A DNA stretch of 64,000 nucleotides, taken from contig NZ_CP133267.1 in assembly GCF_030915465.1 (NCBI RefSeq), forward strand, positions 4,391,001-4,455,000. The letters are read 5' to 3'. How positions within the stretch are numbered: the first letter of the stretch is position 1; each line of letters begins with the position of its first letter. Positions 19,252-29,626 of this stretch are shown piece by piece. The notes below the pieces were generated by a model. That model was given only the letters and a program-made list of their open reading frames with translations. It was not told where the DNA came from and searched no databases. The stretch is from Neobacillus sp. PS3-34. Its GTDB lineage: Bacteria > Bacillota > Bacilli > Bacillales > Cytobacillaceae. The translations under genes and the position numbers were made by a program.

Positions 19252-20355
19252 ATGAGTCGAATAAATCCAAGAAAAGAATTAGAAGGAATGATACCATACC
19301 AGGTCGGGGAGTCTTTGGAGGAGCTAAAGAAGCGGTATGGAGTGGCAGAGTTTTATAAAATGTCCGACAATGAAAATCCTTATGGAACTTCTCCTTTAGT
19401 AAAGGAAGCAATACAAAAATATTCTAGTCTTGTCCACCTTTATCCAGATGGAAACAGCTCTCTCATTGTCAATGCTCTGTCAGAATACCATCAACAGCCT
19501 GTCGACCGTTTTGTCATTGGGAATGGTTCTGATGAAGTGATTCGACTGATTGCAAGGGCTTACATTAACAGTGGGGACGAAGCTGTAATGGCTGATGCGA
19601 CCTTCCCACGTTACCAGACAAATGTTTTGTTAGAGGGAGGTAGAGCTGTCACTGTCCCTTTAAAGAATGGGATCCATGATTTAGGAGCTATGCAAGAAGC
19701 GATTACAGAATCAACAAAGATGGTTTTTGTCTGTAATCCGAACAATCCGACAGGTACAATCACCGGAAAATTAGAGTTGTATAAATTTATAGATTCAATT
19801 CCTGAAAATATTTTAATCATTGTCGATGAAGCATATGCAGAATATGTTACTTCCATTGACTATTTAGAAACCGTTCAACTGATTGACAAATACCCTAACC
19901 TTGTTGTACTAAGGACCTTTTCTAAAATCTACGGCCTTGCCGGTTTACGCATCGGATACGGCGTTATGCACCCTGACATTGCTGCTGAACTAAAAAAAGC
20001 AAAAGATGTGTTTAATGTTAACCATTTAGCTGAAATGGCAGCTGTTGCAGCTTTAAGCGACCAAAAATTTGTCAGCGCATCCGCTGCAAATAATCACAGT
20101 GAAAGGGATCATCTCATTTCAGAGCTCCATTCTGCAGGTTTCGCCCCTTTACCATCAGAGGCGAATTTCTTGTTCGTACCTCTTGCTAAGTCTCAAGAAT
20201 CCATTTTTGAAGCATTTTTGAAAAGTGGAATTCTCGTTAAAATGATGTCTCTTCCTGGTTTTTCATTGGGGATGAGGGTAACGATCGGTCAAAAAGAGGC
20301 GAACGAAGCATTCCTCAGGGTAATTAATTCCTTTGCAATAGAAAGGGTGGTGTAG
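19252..20355 (+). CDS. HisC-type aminotransferase, probable aromatic amino acid aminotransferase
   Basis: A 367-residue class II/I PLP enzyme of the histidinol-phosphate aminotransferase family: SDNENPYGTSPLV, IGNGSDEVIRLIARA, VCNPNNPTGT, VDEAYAEYV and the PLP lysine in RTFSKIYGLAGLRIGYG (about 220). ATG 19252 has a GGAG site. HisC enzymes of Bacillus also transaminate tyrosine and phenylalanine; placed between hppD and homogentisate genes and away from any his operon, the likely job is tyrosine to 4-hydroxyphenylpyruvate. The gene ends 3 nt before the next start. Confidence 0.8.
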   Translation: MSRINPRKELEGMIPYQVGESLEELKKRYGVAEFYKMSDNENPYGTSPLVKEAIQKYSSLVHLYPDGNSSLIVNALSEYHQQPVDRFVIGNGSDEVIRLIARAYINSGDEAVMADATFPRYQTNVLLEGGRAVTVPLKNGIHDLGAMQEAITESTKMVFVCNPNNPTGTITGKLELYKFIDSIPENILIIVDEAYAEYVTSIDYLETVQLIDKYPNLVVLRTFSKIYGLAGLRIGYGVMHPDIAAELKKAKDVFNVNHLAEMAAVAALSDQKFVSASAANNHSERDHLISELHSAGFAPLPSEANFLFVPLAKSQESIFEAFLKSGILVKMMSLPGFSLGMRVTIGQKEANEAFLRVINSFAIERVV

Positions 20356-20358
20356 TAA

Positions 20359-20979
20359 ATGGAAATAAATCCTGGAAGTTTGCAATGGAGGGACGCATAT
20401 AAACTTCTCGTCGGGTCCATTTTACCGAGACCGATAGCTTTTGTTTCTACCATTGATAAAAACGGCATTGCCAATGCAGCCCCGTTCAGTTTTTTTACGG
20501 CAATTTGCGCAGATCCCATGCTAATCTGTTTTTCCCCTATGAGAAGAGGGACGGATGGAGCAAAAAAGGATACGCTTTTAAACATTGAGGAGAACGGCCA
20601 ATTCGTTATTAATATTGTCAGTAGTGATATGGCGGAACAAATGAATGATTGTGCAGTCGAGTTTCCATTAGAAGTTGATGAAATTGAAAAAACTGGGTTA
20701 ACAAAGGAAGACAGTGTAACAGTGAAAGTCCCACGGATAAAAGAATCATCGGTACATCTGGAATGCCGGCTTCACCAGGTACTCGATTTTGGCGATCACC
20801 CCGGTGCCGGAAGCCTTGTCATTGGAAAGGTGACACATGTTCATGTAAGTGATGATCTATATCAGGATGGCAAGATCGATAGCGGAAAATTAAAACCGAT
20901 CGGACGAATGGCAGGAAATACTTATACGAATCCGGTTGCAGATTTGTTCGAGATTATCCGGAGAACGGAAGCAAGGTGA
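20359..20979 (+). CDS. Flavin-reductase-like FMN-binding protein
   Basis: A 206-residue split-barrel FMN protein with VGSILPRPIAFVSTIDKNG, NAAPFSFFTAICADPMLICF and DTLLNIEENGQFVINIVS, the regular flavin-reductase-like domain. It sits between the aminotransferase and the fumarylacetoacetase-family gene with almost no spacing, so it belongs to the homogentisate operon. I recall the same gene in the equivalent Bacillus cereus-group operon. Its reaction is not known to me; there is no maleylacetoacetate isomerase gene in this operon, so an unassigned role in the late steps is open. Confidence 0.75.
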   Translation: MEINPGSLQWRDAYKLLVGSILPRPIAFVSTIDKNGIANAAPFSFFTAICADPMLICFSPMRRGTDGAKKDTLLNIEENGQFVINIVSSDMAEQMNDCAVEFPLEVDEIEKTGLTKEDSVTVKVPRIKESSVHLECRLHQVLDFGDHPGAGSLVIGKVTHVHVSDDLYQDGKIDSGKLKPIGRMAGNTYTNPVADLFEIIRRTEAR

Positions 20980-20983
20980 AAAT

Positions 20984-21906
20984 ATGAAATTTATCAGTTT
21001 TCAAAAGGAAAACGGAAAGATCAGGGCAGGATTATTATTATCTGACCGATTTGTCATTGATATTAATGAAGCTTCAGGCGGAAGGCTTCCTGACGATATG
21101 CTCGCTTTTTTAGACAAACATGAACACTATTTGGAGACGGTAACTTCTTTACTTTCTTTAAAGCATACAGATAAAGGGGTTTATCCATTGGAAAGCATTC
21201 AATTGGCTGCCCCACTGCCAATGCCTAGAAGCTTTAGGGATTTCTACGCATTCGAACAGCATGTAAAAACGGCGAGAGAAAATAGAGGGCTTGAAATGAT
21301 TCCGGAATGGTATGAGATTCCTGTTTTCTATTTTTCCAATCACCTTGCCATTAAGGGCAGGACGAACTAATCAGCAAACCTTCATCATGTGAATGGCTGG
21401 ATTATGAACTTGAAATCGCCTGCATTATCGGTAAGGAAGGGCGAAACATTCGTGCGGAGGATGCGGATGATTACATCTTTGGCTACTGCATCCTCAACGA
21501 TTGGAGCGCAAGGGATCTTCAGCGAAAAGAGATGAAAGTAGGACTAGGTCCTGCAAAAGGAAAGGATTTTTCCACTTCAATCGGCCCTTGGATTGTCACG
21601 AAGGAAGAACTGGAGCCTTTGAAAGCTGGAAAAGGATACAATCTTACGATGACAGCGAGTGTTAATGGGGTGCTCCTGTCTCAAGGCAATATGAAAGATA
21701 TTCATTATTCGTTTGGCGAAATGATTGAACGGGCATCCGATGGAGTGACCCTATATCCAGGTGAATTAATCGGATCAGGCACTGTTGGTTCAGGCTGCAT
21801 TTTGGAACTCGGATCAAAAGTGCACCGCTGGCTCGTGCCTGGCGATGAGATCGAACTCAAAATTAATAAACTAGGGACATTGATTAATAGAATCGCAATG
21901 AATTGA
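20984..21906 (+). CDS. Fumarylacetoacetase-family hydrolase; frame broken by one missing base
   Basis: ATG 20984 follows the flavin-reductase-like gene by 4 nt. The first 125 residues end with NHLAIKG, where one base is missing at 21355-21358 (GGGC, expected KGQDELISKP, consistent with GGGCC losing a C). The second part has DYELEIACIIGKEGRNI, the metal-ligand acidic residues of the FAH core, FGYCILNDWSARDLQRKEM and GPAKGKDFSTSIGPWIVT. Corrected length 307 residues, like bacterial FAH-domain hydrolases. It should cleave fumarylacetoacetate to fumarate and acetoacetate, or maleylacetoacetate directly. Confidence 0.82.
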
Positions 21907-21920
21907 ATAGAGGTGAAATG

Positions 21921-23078
21921 ATGTATTACCGTCAAATGGGCAAAATTCCGCACAAACGCCATACCGTGTTTAAAAAAGAAGATGGATCTTTATTCAGGGA
22001 GCAAGTAATGGGAACCCGTGGATTCTCAGGCACAGAATCAATTTTGTATCATCATTTTATGCCAACTGAAGTAATCAAATCCGAGCTTGTGGGTAGCTAT
22101 CTTCCTGAATATGAACAGCAGGGAGCGCTCAGCCATCGCCATTTCATTACTACGGGCATTGTTAAAAATGGAAATGCACTTGAGGCAAGAGAGTATCTAT
22201 TAGGAAATCAGGATCTTCTGATTGGAACGGCAAATATTACTGCTGCGATGGAAAGCTTCTACCGGAACGCTGATGGTGACGAAATGCTATATATCCATTA
22301 CGGCTCAGGGATAATTGAAACGATGTTTGGCACGATTACTTATCGCCCTGGGGATTATATTGTTATACCAATTGGCACTATCTATCGGGTTGTGCCTAAT
22401 GAAAATGAAACAACCAAGATGCTTTTTGTGGAATCATTTAGCCAAATCACCACTCCGAAAAGGTATCGAAACGAATATGGCCAGCTGTTAGAGCACAGCC
22501 CATTCTGTGAGCGGGATATCCGAGGACCTGAAGCCTTGGTGACCTTTGATGTAAAGGGAGAATACGAGGTTCTGACAAAGTCGCGAGGATTTATCCACTC
22601 ACACATCCTCGGCCACCATCCCCTTGACGTCGTCGGTTGGGATGGATATTTGTATCCATGGGCATTTAACATTGAAGATTTTGAGCCGATAACAGGCCGA
22701 GTCCATCAGCCGCCGCCAGTCCACCAGACCTTTGAAGGGCATAATTTTGTAGTTTGTTCATTTGTTCCTCGTCTTTACGATTACCATCCAGAGGCAATCC
22801 CTGCACCGTATTATCACAGCAATGTGAACAGCGATGAACTTCTATATTACGTGGAAGGTAATTTTATGAGCAGGAAAGGCATACAGGAAGGTTCGATAAC
22901 ACTTCATCCTGGTGGAATTCCACACGGGCCGCATCCAGGGAAAACCGAAGCGAGCATCGGAAAGAAGGAAACACTCGAGCTTGCCGTTATGATCGACACC
23001 TTCCATCCATTGAAAATTGTTAAATCGGCAGGAGAGATTGAAGACCCGGCATATATGTATTCCTGGATTGAAAAGTAG
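21921..23078 (+). CDS. hmgA: Homogentisate 1,2-dioxygenase
   Basis: A cupin dioxygenase of 385 residues from ATG 21921, chosen for GAGGTGA at 21909-21915; ATG 21918 is possible. Features include YRQMGKIPHKRHTVF, LYIHYGSGIIETMFGTI, GWDGYLYPWAFNIEDFEPITG, and the iron-site region VHQTFEGHNFVVCSFVPR followed by PYYHSNVNSDELLYYVEGNF and LHPGGIPHGPHPG with conserved His and Glu. It opens the homogentisate ring to maleylacetoacetate. It is the last gene of the operon, ending at a strong terminator. Confidence 0.92.
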   Translation: MYYRQMGKIPHKRHTVFKKEDGSLFREQVMGTRGFSGTESILYHHFMPTEVIKSELVGSYLPEYEQQGALSHRHFITTGIVKNGNALEAREYLLGNQDLLIGTANITAAMESFYRNADGDEMLYIHYGSGIIETMFGTITYRPGDYIVIPIGTIYRVVPNENETTKMLFVESFSQITTPKRYRNEYGQLLEHSPFCERDIRGPEALVTFDVKGEYEVLTKSRGFIHSHILGHHPLDVVGWDGYLYPWAFNIEDFEPITGRVHQPPPVHQTFEGHNFVVCSFVPRLYDYHPEAIPAPYYHSNVNSDELLYYVEGNFMSRKGIQEGSITLHPGGIPHGPHPGKTEASIGKKETLELAVMIDTFHPLKIVKSAGEIEDPAYMYSWIEK

Positions 23079-23084
23079 GACTGA

Positions 23085-23126
23085 AAAAAATAAAAAAAGG
23101 AATCGCTTCCTTTTTTTATTTTTTTC
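23085..23126. terminator. Bidirectional terminator between hmgA and degV
   Basis: A long inverted repeat with 19-nt arms (AAAAAAATAAAAAAAGGAA and its complement) and TCGC loop. A T run follows on either strand. It overlaps the last codons of the minus-strand degV gene. Confidence 0.85.
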
Positions 23127-23976
23127 CTTCTTTATGGAATTGGATGGCCAATGTTCCTTCACCAGAATGAACAGCAATCGTCGAACTTATTTCGCCAATT
23201 ACTATTTTTAAATCAGGAAATTCCTTATTAATTCTGGATTCAAGGTCCTTTGCTTTTTGGAGGACGTTTCCATGCATGATTTGTATCTCGGATATTTTGT
23301 ATTGCTGATAATTTTCATCCAGCAATTCAATAAGACGGTTAACAGCCTTTTTTTCGGAACGAACCTTCTCAAAGAGTTCGAATTCGCCATTCCGGTTCAT
23401 TCGGATAATCGGTTTTATTTGAAGGATGCTTCCTAATAAGTATGCAGTACCAGACATTCTGCCGCCTTTATAGAACTGGTCAAGGCTCCCCAGAAGTATG
23501 TAATTCTCCAAATTTTCCACTTCATGACGTAAAGTGGCCGCTATTTTATCCAAATCCATTCCTTCAGACGCCATTGTAATTCCCATCTTTAAGAGAGAAG
23601 TAATTGCATAGCCCATTGATCTGGAATCCACTGTTTCTAAATGAAATCCAGCCATGTCACTTCCCGCTTTACAGCTTGATAATGTCCCACTCAATTTTGT
23701 TGAGATGTGAACCGCGATGGCACCATCATATTCCTCTTTTAAATTTTCAAACAGGCTGGCAAATTTTCCTGAAGAGGGCTGAGACGTTTTAGGTATTTCT
23801 TTCTCACTGCGAATACGGGAGTAAAGTTCTTCCGTATTTAAATCAATCCCGTCTTGAAAAGCATCCGTCCCAAAAATTATTTCAAGTGGCACCACATAAA
23901 CATCCGGGTGATCAATTAAATCCTTGGTCATATAGGCGGTACTGTCTGTAATCCAGGCAATTTTCTTTATTGTCAT
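23116..23976 (-). CDS. DegV-family fatty-acid-binding protein
   Basis: A 286-residue DegV protein: IAWITDSTAYMTKDLI at the N-terminus, KTSQPSSGKFASLFENL, AIAVHISTKLSGTLSSCKAG (lipid carboxylate contacts) and FYKGGRMSGTAYLLGSILQIKPII in the second lobe. DegV (FakB-like) proteins bind fatty acids for phosphorylation by FakA. It is monocistronic and convergent with hmgA. No partner kinase is seen in the window. Confidence 0.88.
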   Translation of the reverse strand: MTIKKIAWITDSTAYMTKDLIDHPDVYVVPLEIIFGTDAFQDGIDLNTEELYSRIRSEKEIPKTSQPSSGKFASLFENLKEEYDGAIAVHISTKLSGTLSSCKAGSDMAGFHLETVDSRSMGYAITSLLKMGITMASEGMDLDKIAATLRHEVENLENYILLGSLDQFYKGGRMSGTAYLLGSILQIKPIIRMNRNGEFELFEKVRSEKKAVNRLIELLDENYQQYKISEIQIMHGNVLQKAKDLESRINKEFPDLKIVIGEISSTIAVHSGEGTLAIQFHKEGKK

Positions 23977-24194
23977 TTATATTTAATTCCTTTTCAAATA
24001 TTGTAGTTAATATTTCTTATTCCAGAAAAAATGGACATGTCTATTTATTATATCCTATTTTGCACTTCGTTTGGCAATTTTCTTGGTCAGCCAATGGAGT
24101 TTGAAAAACATTTGCCAGATAAGCCCAAAAAAAGTTAAAATAAGCAGGCAATTTAACTTTTTAACACAATATAAATTGGCACTGAGGTGTTTCT

Positions 24195-25432
24195 ATGAAA
24201 ACATTTAATAATCTTCATCCCTTAATTTGGAACATCATTATAGGAACCATGTTTGGACGGATGGCGACATCCATGAGCATTCCGTTCCTAGCTATATATC
24301 TAACGAAGGTAAAAGGGGTTTCCTCTTCGGAAACAGGCATGATCATTGCCATGAGTGCATTAGTGGGAATCGGAACGAGTTTTTTTGGCGGTTATTTGTC
24401 TGATCGATTTGGACGGAAAATTGTTTTATATATTTCTATTTTTATATGGACAGCAGTCTTTGTAGGATTCGGTATTGTCGATACTGTTGCCGGCTTTTTT
24501 ATTGTAAATTCACTGAATGGGTTTTGCCGCTCTCTGTTTGAGCCGACCTCCCGCGCCTTGCTTGCTGACCTGACCGAACCCAAAAACCGGCTTGCCATTT
24601 TTAATTTACGATATACAGCCATCAATTTCGGAGTAATTTTTGGCCAATATTCGGTATTTATTTGGGGTCTTCAAAAACGACTTTTCCATTTTTTATTGCA
24701 GCTGCAGTTTATTTCGTCTATGGAATTTCATTAATCATTACGTTTCGCCATTCTTATGTCGTGGCTAATGTGAAGGAATCAAAAGAAAAGCGGGTAACAA
24801 TGAGAGAAGCCTTCCATATTGCCAGAACAGATTCAATTCTATTATTGTCGCTTATTGGACTTATCCTTGCTACCTCGGGTTATGCACAATTCAGTTCAAC
24901 GCTCCCCCAATATTTATCGAATAATGCCCATATTTCTAATGGTCCAAAGCTGTTTTCTTTGCTGTTGGCTCTGAATGCGGTTGTTGTCATTACTGTTCAA
25001 TACCCACTTTTAAAAATAGGGAAGAAGTATTCGCCGATTTTATCCATTCTGCTCGGTAATATTGTTTGCAGCTTAAGTCTGATTGGTTTTGGGGTGGCAC
25101 GTTCCATTCCCATCTGGATTCTAATGGTCATTATTTTTACAGTAGGGGAAGTTTTAATGTTTTCTATGACAGATATGCTCATGGATTCTATCGCAAAACC
25201 GAGCCTTAGAGGGACATATTTTGGTGCGATGGGCTTTACCCAGATTGGCCAGGTTGCGGGTCCTTCACTGGGAGGATTTCTCCTTGATCACTATGGTTTC
25301 GATAATCCATTAATGGTTTTTGGAACACTTTTCATGCTCTCGATCCTGGGTGTACCCGTTCTTTTAGGGGTAAGATGGAAATTAACAAAAGGTTTAGTAA
25401 AGCAAAGAAATGCTGAAACAAATGTACTTTAA
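24195..25432 (+). CDS. MFS transporter; frame broken by one missing base
   Basis: A 12-helix major facilitator superfamily exporter. The first 150 residues contain the MFS loop GGYLSDRFGRKIV (about 64-76) and SRALLADLTEPKNRLAIFNLRYTAIN. One C is missing at 24642-24645 (GGCC, expected GVIFGPIFGIYLGSSKTTFP); the second half continues to 25432. Corrected length is 412 residues. No ligand can be inferred. It stands alone on its own ribosome site (GAGGTG) with a nitronate monooxygenase gene downstream. Confidence 0.8.
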
Positions 25433-25500
25433 GAATTAACTAATGCGGCCTGGCAAATGGAGTAGGCAGTTTTTTTTTAATAAGAATGGGAGGGATTCAA

Positions 25501-26576
25501 ATGTGGAATACGCGAATTACAGAACGCTTAAATATTGACTATCCGATTATCCAGGCTCCGATGGCCGGCGGCCTACTTCAGCAGATTTGGTGGCTGCTGT
25601 AGCCAATGCTGGCGGATTAGGAATGATAGGTGCAGGATATATGAGTCCTGATCATATTAATAATTTAATCTGGGAAGTAAAAAAGAAAACGGTACATCCA
25701 TTTGGAGTTAACTTATTTGTTCCTGCTCCTTATGATGCAGGCGTACAAGAAATCCAAAATGCAAAAGAAAACTTGAAACCATTCCAAGCAAGGCTTGGCA
25801 TTCAGGACAATACCTGTATATTGCCGACCTATGAGAATGATTTGCGCATTTTTTTAGAGCAAATCCAAATAGTCATAAACGAAAAAGTTCCTGTTTGTTC
25901 TTTTACATTTGGTTTACCATCTGAAGAAGTGATTTCTATGCTGAAGCAAGAGGGAATCGTGGTGATCGGAACTGCCACCACAGTCAGGGAAGCGGTATTG
26001 ATCGAGCAAGCTGGGCTGGACGCGGTCGTTGCCCAGGGAAGTGAGGCAGGAGGCCACCGTGGCACGTTTAACGGTGATTTTAAGGATTCCTTAATTGGAT
26101 TGATGTCATTGATTCCACAGGTATGTGATACTGTAAAAATTCCTGTAATTGCAGCAGGAGGGATTATGGATGGCAGGGGAGTCCTTGCCGCCAAGGTTCT
26201 CGGTGCAGATGCTGTTCAGCTGGGTACTGCGTTTATTGCAACCCATGAAAGCGGTGCACAAACGATTTATAAGGATGCTCTTCTTAAAGCAACTGAAGAT
26301 CAGACTGCCTTAACTCGGGCATTTTCGGGCAAACCTGCCAGGGGGTTAAAAAACAAATTTATTAGTGAGATGAACGGAACAGAAATTCCCGCATATCCTA
26401 TTCAAAACGAATTGACGAAGGGGATCCGAAAGGCCGCTTCAGATCATAATAATCCCGATTATCTTTCCATGTGGTCGGGGCAAAGCGCAAGGCTTACTAA
26501 AAAAAGCTCTGTCAGAGAATTATTGGCAGAAATAATATCTCAAGCAGAGGCTGAAGCAAAATCCCTTAGGATTTGA
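25501..26576 (+). CDS. Nitronate monooxygenase (second paralogue); frame broken by one missing base
   Basis: ATG 25501 behind GGGAGGG. ITERLNIDYPIIQAPMAGG is followed by a missing C at 25570-25573 (GGCC, expected GGPTSADLVAAVANAGGLG). The rest shows VVAQGSEAGGHRGTFNGDF, the HRG motif with the catalytic-site His typical of genuine class I nitronate monooxygenases, and AAGGIMDGRGVLAAKVLGA, AVQLGTAFIATHESG. Corrected length is 358 residues. Compared with the paralogue at 7371, this one carries the EAGGH motif, so nitronate oxidation is a better supported activity here. Confidence 0.84.
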
Positions 26577-26737
26577 ATAAAAGAGAATTTGAACTGGCAG
26601 TTGATATAGGATCAGCGGCCTGTTTTACTTTATTAACAAGAATACTATATTAATATTTTTATTTTTTGGTAAATAAAAGAAAAAAAGGAATAACTATGAT
26701 ATCATGAAAGATGGTTCGACAAAGTTCTTGCAGGGTA

Positions 26738-26757
26738 TATAGGCATTAACGCCTATA
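26738..26757 (+). promoter_or_regulatory. Short palindrome ahead of the PAP2 gene
   Basis: Perfect arms TATAGGC and GCCTATA around ATTAAC lie 22 nt before the PAP2-family ATG, with a third partial copy (CCTATA) just after. The position next to the ribosome site suits an operator or an mRNA hairpin. No family of regulator can be named. Confidence 0.4.
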
Positions 26758-26779
26758 AACCTATAAGGGAGGGGACACA

Positions 26780-27430
26780 ATGAAAAAGCATTTTAGAAAT
26801 GCTCCCTATTTACTTATCCTGCTTTTTACACCGCTGCTCAGTTTTATTTACCAACTACTAAATGAACATCCTCGAAAATCAGTAGAAATTTCCACTTCAA
26901 TTGATCAGTTCATTCCATTCGTTCCTGCATTCATCATACCGTATCTCCTATGGTATGTTTATATGTTAGGATATCTAATTTATTTTTGTTTTAAGGATAC
27001 CAGGGTATATATTCAAACACTCATCATCATTGCAGCGGGTGAAGTGGTTTGTTTTATTATTTATTTCTTCTTTCAAACAACAGTTCCAAGACCCGAATTA
27101 ACAGGGAACAGTATGCTCATACAATTGGTACGATATATTTATGTAAACGACGAGCCCTATAATTGTTTCCCTAGCATCCATGTCCTAACGACATTTGCAG
27201 TAATGCTTGGATCGATTCATCTTAAAAATAAACATCTATTAAACACGTTTTCTATTCATTTTGGCGGCACTTTGATTATCATCTCTACGCTTTTCGTCAA
27301 GCAGCATGTTGTTTTTGATATGATTGGATCAATGTTTCTGGTTACCTTTTTATACGGAATCATTTTTGAGCCCTATCAAGTTCGTATGGCAGAAAAAACA
27401 GAAACAGTATACGTAAAGAATAAGGGATAG
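26780..27430 (+). CDS. PAP2-superfamily membrane phosphatase
   Basis: A 216-residue membrane protein with about five hydrophobic segments. The PAP2 motifs are partly visible: TTVPRPE (motif 1 region), CFPSIHVLTTFAVMLGS (motif 2, SxH) and KQHVVFDMIGSMFLV (motif 3, H and D). This arrangement is close to the inositol-phosphorylceramide-synthase-like PAP2 group. It probably dephosphorylates a lipid phosphate at the membrane. GGGAGGGG precedes ATG 26780. Confidence 0.78.
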   Translation: MKKHFRNAPYLLILLFTPLLSFIYQLLNEHPRKSVEISTSIDQFIPFVPAFIIPYLLWYVYMLGYLIYFCFKDTRVYIQTLIIIAAGEVVCFIIYFFFQTTVPRPELTGNSMLIQLVRYIYVNDEPYNCFPSIHVLTTFAVMLGSIHLKNKHLLNTFSIHFGGTLIIISTLFVKQHVVFDMIGSMFLVTFLYGIIFEPYQVRMAEKTETVYVKNKG

Positions 27431-27502
27431 GCATGTACTAAATCTTAAAAATTGGGCAGAATGCTAAAGGTATTTCTCAGATATTGATTCGAGGTGGCAT
27501 AG

Positions 27503-28709
27503 TTGGAAGCCTTTCAGGAAAAAAAAGTCTTTGGTGTCAGTTCAATTATTTTCTGGGTTGGAGTCGTCAGTTTACTCACTGACCTTTCAAGTGAAATGAT
27601 CGTTCCAATCCTGCCGCTTTTTCTTACAGGTGTATTGCATACACAAATAATGACTATTGGTATTATCGAAGGAATCGCCGAGAGTACAGCAAGTATATTG
27701 AAGCTGTTTTCAGGGTGGCTGTCTGATCGGATGGGCAAAAGGAAGCCGTTAATGCTCGCTGGCTATGGCTTTTCAAATCTTATTAAACCTTTATTTGCGC
27801 TAACCACTTCGGGCTGGCAGGTTTTATTAATTAGGTTCGGAGACAGGTTCGGCAAGGGGATAAGAGGCGCACCCAGGGATGCCTTGATAGCGGACTCAAC
27901 GAATAAGAAAGATCGTGGAAAAGCTTTTGGATTTCACCGATCTATGGATACTTTAGGTGCGGCACTTGGCCGTTGGCCGCTTTTTCAATCCTGTCCTCCT
28001 TTGAAGGCCAATATCGCCTGGTTTTTTTGATTTCTGCAATACCAGGCATACTTGCTGTACTCGTATTGATATTTTTTTTGAAGGAAAGGAAATCAGAAGA
28101 AAAATCTAGACAACGGGGACTGCCTAAAATTAGCTTTAAGGGAATGGATCGTAGGTTTGTAACTTTTACCTTGATATCAGCTCTATTTGCGATTGGAAAT
28201 TCATCTGATGCTTTTCTCATCCTCCAAGCGAAAAATGTGGGTATGAAAGAAATTTATATTCCATTAGCATATCTGGTCTTTAATTTGACCTATACGTTTT
28301 TTTCAATGCCAGCAGGAATTCTTTCGGACAAGATTGGAAGAAAACCTATTATTATCGGTGGATATGTTATCTTTTCTATCATATATTTGGGATTTGGTTT
28401 GGTTCAGCATAGCCTTGGAATTTGGATTTTATTTGTTTTCTATGGACTTTATTATGCTGCCACCGAAGGAATCCAAAAAGCTTATGTAGCTGATATCGTT
28501 CCCTCTGGGCAAAGAGGGACAGCAATGGGCACATTCAATGCGGTCACTGGCATTGCCGCTTTGCCAGCGAGCATCCTCGCAGGGTTTCTTTGGCAGGCAT
28601 ACGGCCTCTTACCTCATTTGCAACAAGCAGCGCATTTGCGCTCCTGGCCTCTTTATTGTTATTTTTATTAAAGAGTAAAAGTGATAATGAAAGAAGGATT
28701 GAGGAGTGA
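27503..28709 (+). CDS. MFS transporter; two one-base deletions
   Basis: An MFS protein related to the FSR/YxiO-like or tetracycline-type exporters: VVSLLTDLSSEMIVPILPLFL at the N-terminus, GWLSDRMGKRKPLMLAGYG, and LIRFGDRFGKGIRGAPRDALIADS, a motif shared with fosmidomycin-resistance-like proteins. One C is missing at GGCC 27968-27971 (expected LGAALGPLAAFSIL) and another at GGCC 28603-28606 (expected YGPLTSFATSSAFALLASLL). Correcting both gives 402 residues, ending at TGA 28707-28709 and overlapping the next gene by 4 nt. Start is TTG 27503 behind GAGGTGG. Confidence 0.8.
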
Positions 28710-29577
28710 AAATAAAGAAGACAATTTTACTTACAGTAGTTTTTACCATCTTATGTTCCTGTACACAAGGCCACTCCACAGCACAAAAGAATCAGCAAAC
28801 GATAGATGGTAAGACTTTTCCTAACAAAATCGATCATATTATTATTGTTATAGAAGAAAATCATTCCGAAAAGGAAATCAAAGGAAATCCTAAGGCACCC
28901 TATATGAATTCTCTCCTTAAACAGGGGACCTACTTATCAAATTATCATGCAATTGAACATCCAAGCCAGCCGAATTATCTAAATTTATTCTCTGGTTCAA
29001 ACCAGGGGGTTACAAATGATGCTGTACCAAAAAGAAGGTTTGCGGCCAGTAATTTAGCAAGCTCCTTGCTCTCCCATCATTACACGTTTGCAGGATTTTC
29101 AGAGGACCTTCCTTATACTGGGTTTACTGGCTTTTCAATCCGCAGGGGCGGATATGCACGAAAACATAATCCGTGGGTGAATTTCAGCAATGTCCCTAAG
29201 GAAGTAAATCAGCCTCTAACAAAATTTCCGAAGAATTTCAATCAATTGCCAACCGTGTCATTTGTCATACCAAATCTTTCCCATGATATGCATGATGGTT
29301 CAATTGCTGAGGCGGACCAGTGGTTGAAAAGCCATCTCTCTGCATATGTCCAATGGGCTAAAAAAAATAATAGTCTTTTGATTCTTACTTGGGATGAAGA
29401 CGATAACTCAGAAAAAAATAAGATCCCTGCCATTTTCGTTGGCCCATGGTCAAAACAGGGGTGAATTCGCAAATTGCCAATCATTTTAGCTTATTAAGGA
29501 CAATTGAAGATATTTATCATTTACCATATTCAGGCCAAAGTAAATCAGCTAACCCGATTTCAGTAATTTGGAAATAG
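28706..29577 (+). CDS. Exported phosphoesterase (acid phosphatase/phospholipase C-like); frame broken near C-terminus
   Basis: GTG start within the preceding stop. The signal peptide ends at a lipobox-like TILCSC (Cys about 18), so it is probably a lipoprotein. Phosphoesterase-family motifs are IDHIIIVIEENHSEKE (metal-binding Glu/Asn), HAIEHPSQPNYLNLFSGS, FVIPNLSHDMHDGSIAEAD and LLILTWDEDDNSEKNKIP. At 29441-29445 one C is missing in GGCCC (expected VGPMVKTGVNSQIANHF), after which LLRTIEDIYHLPY, typical of the family's end, follows to TAG 29575-29577. Corrected length 290 residues. Confidence 0.8.
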
Positions 29578-29578
29578 A

Positions 29579-29614
29579 AATAAAACCACTTTCTCAGCAG
29601 AAAGTGGTTTTATT
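29579..29614. terminator. Bidirectional terminator
   Basis: Perfect 16-bp stem (arms AATAAAACCACTTTCT and its complement) with a CAGC loop, between the phosphoesterase and a convergent minus-strand gene. Confidence 0.9.
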
Positions 29615-29626
29615 ATTCTATCAAAC

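Noticed and set aside
23085..23126. Possible short simple-sequence repeat or transposon end
   Set aside because: The A/T runs form one perfect hairpin exactly between convergent stop codons, so it is a bidirectional terminator.
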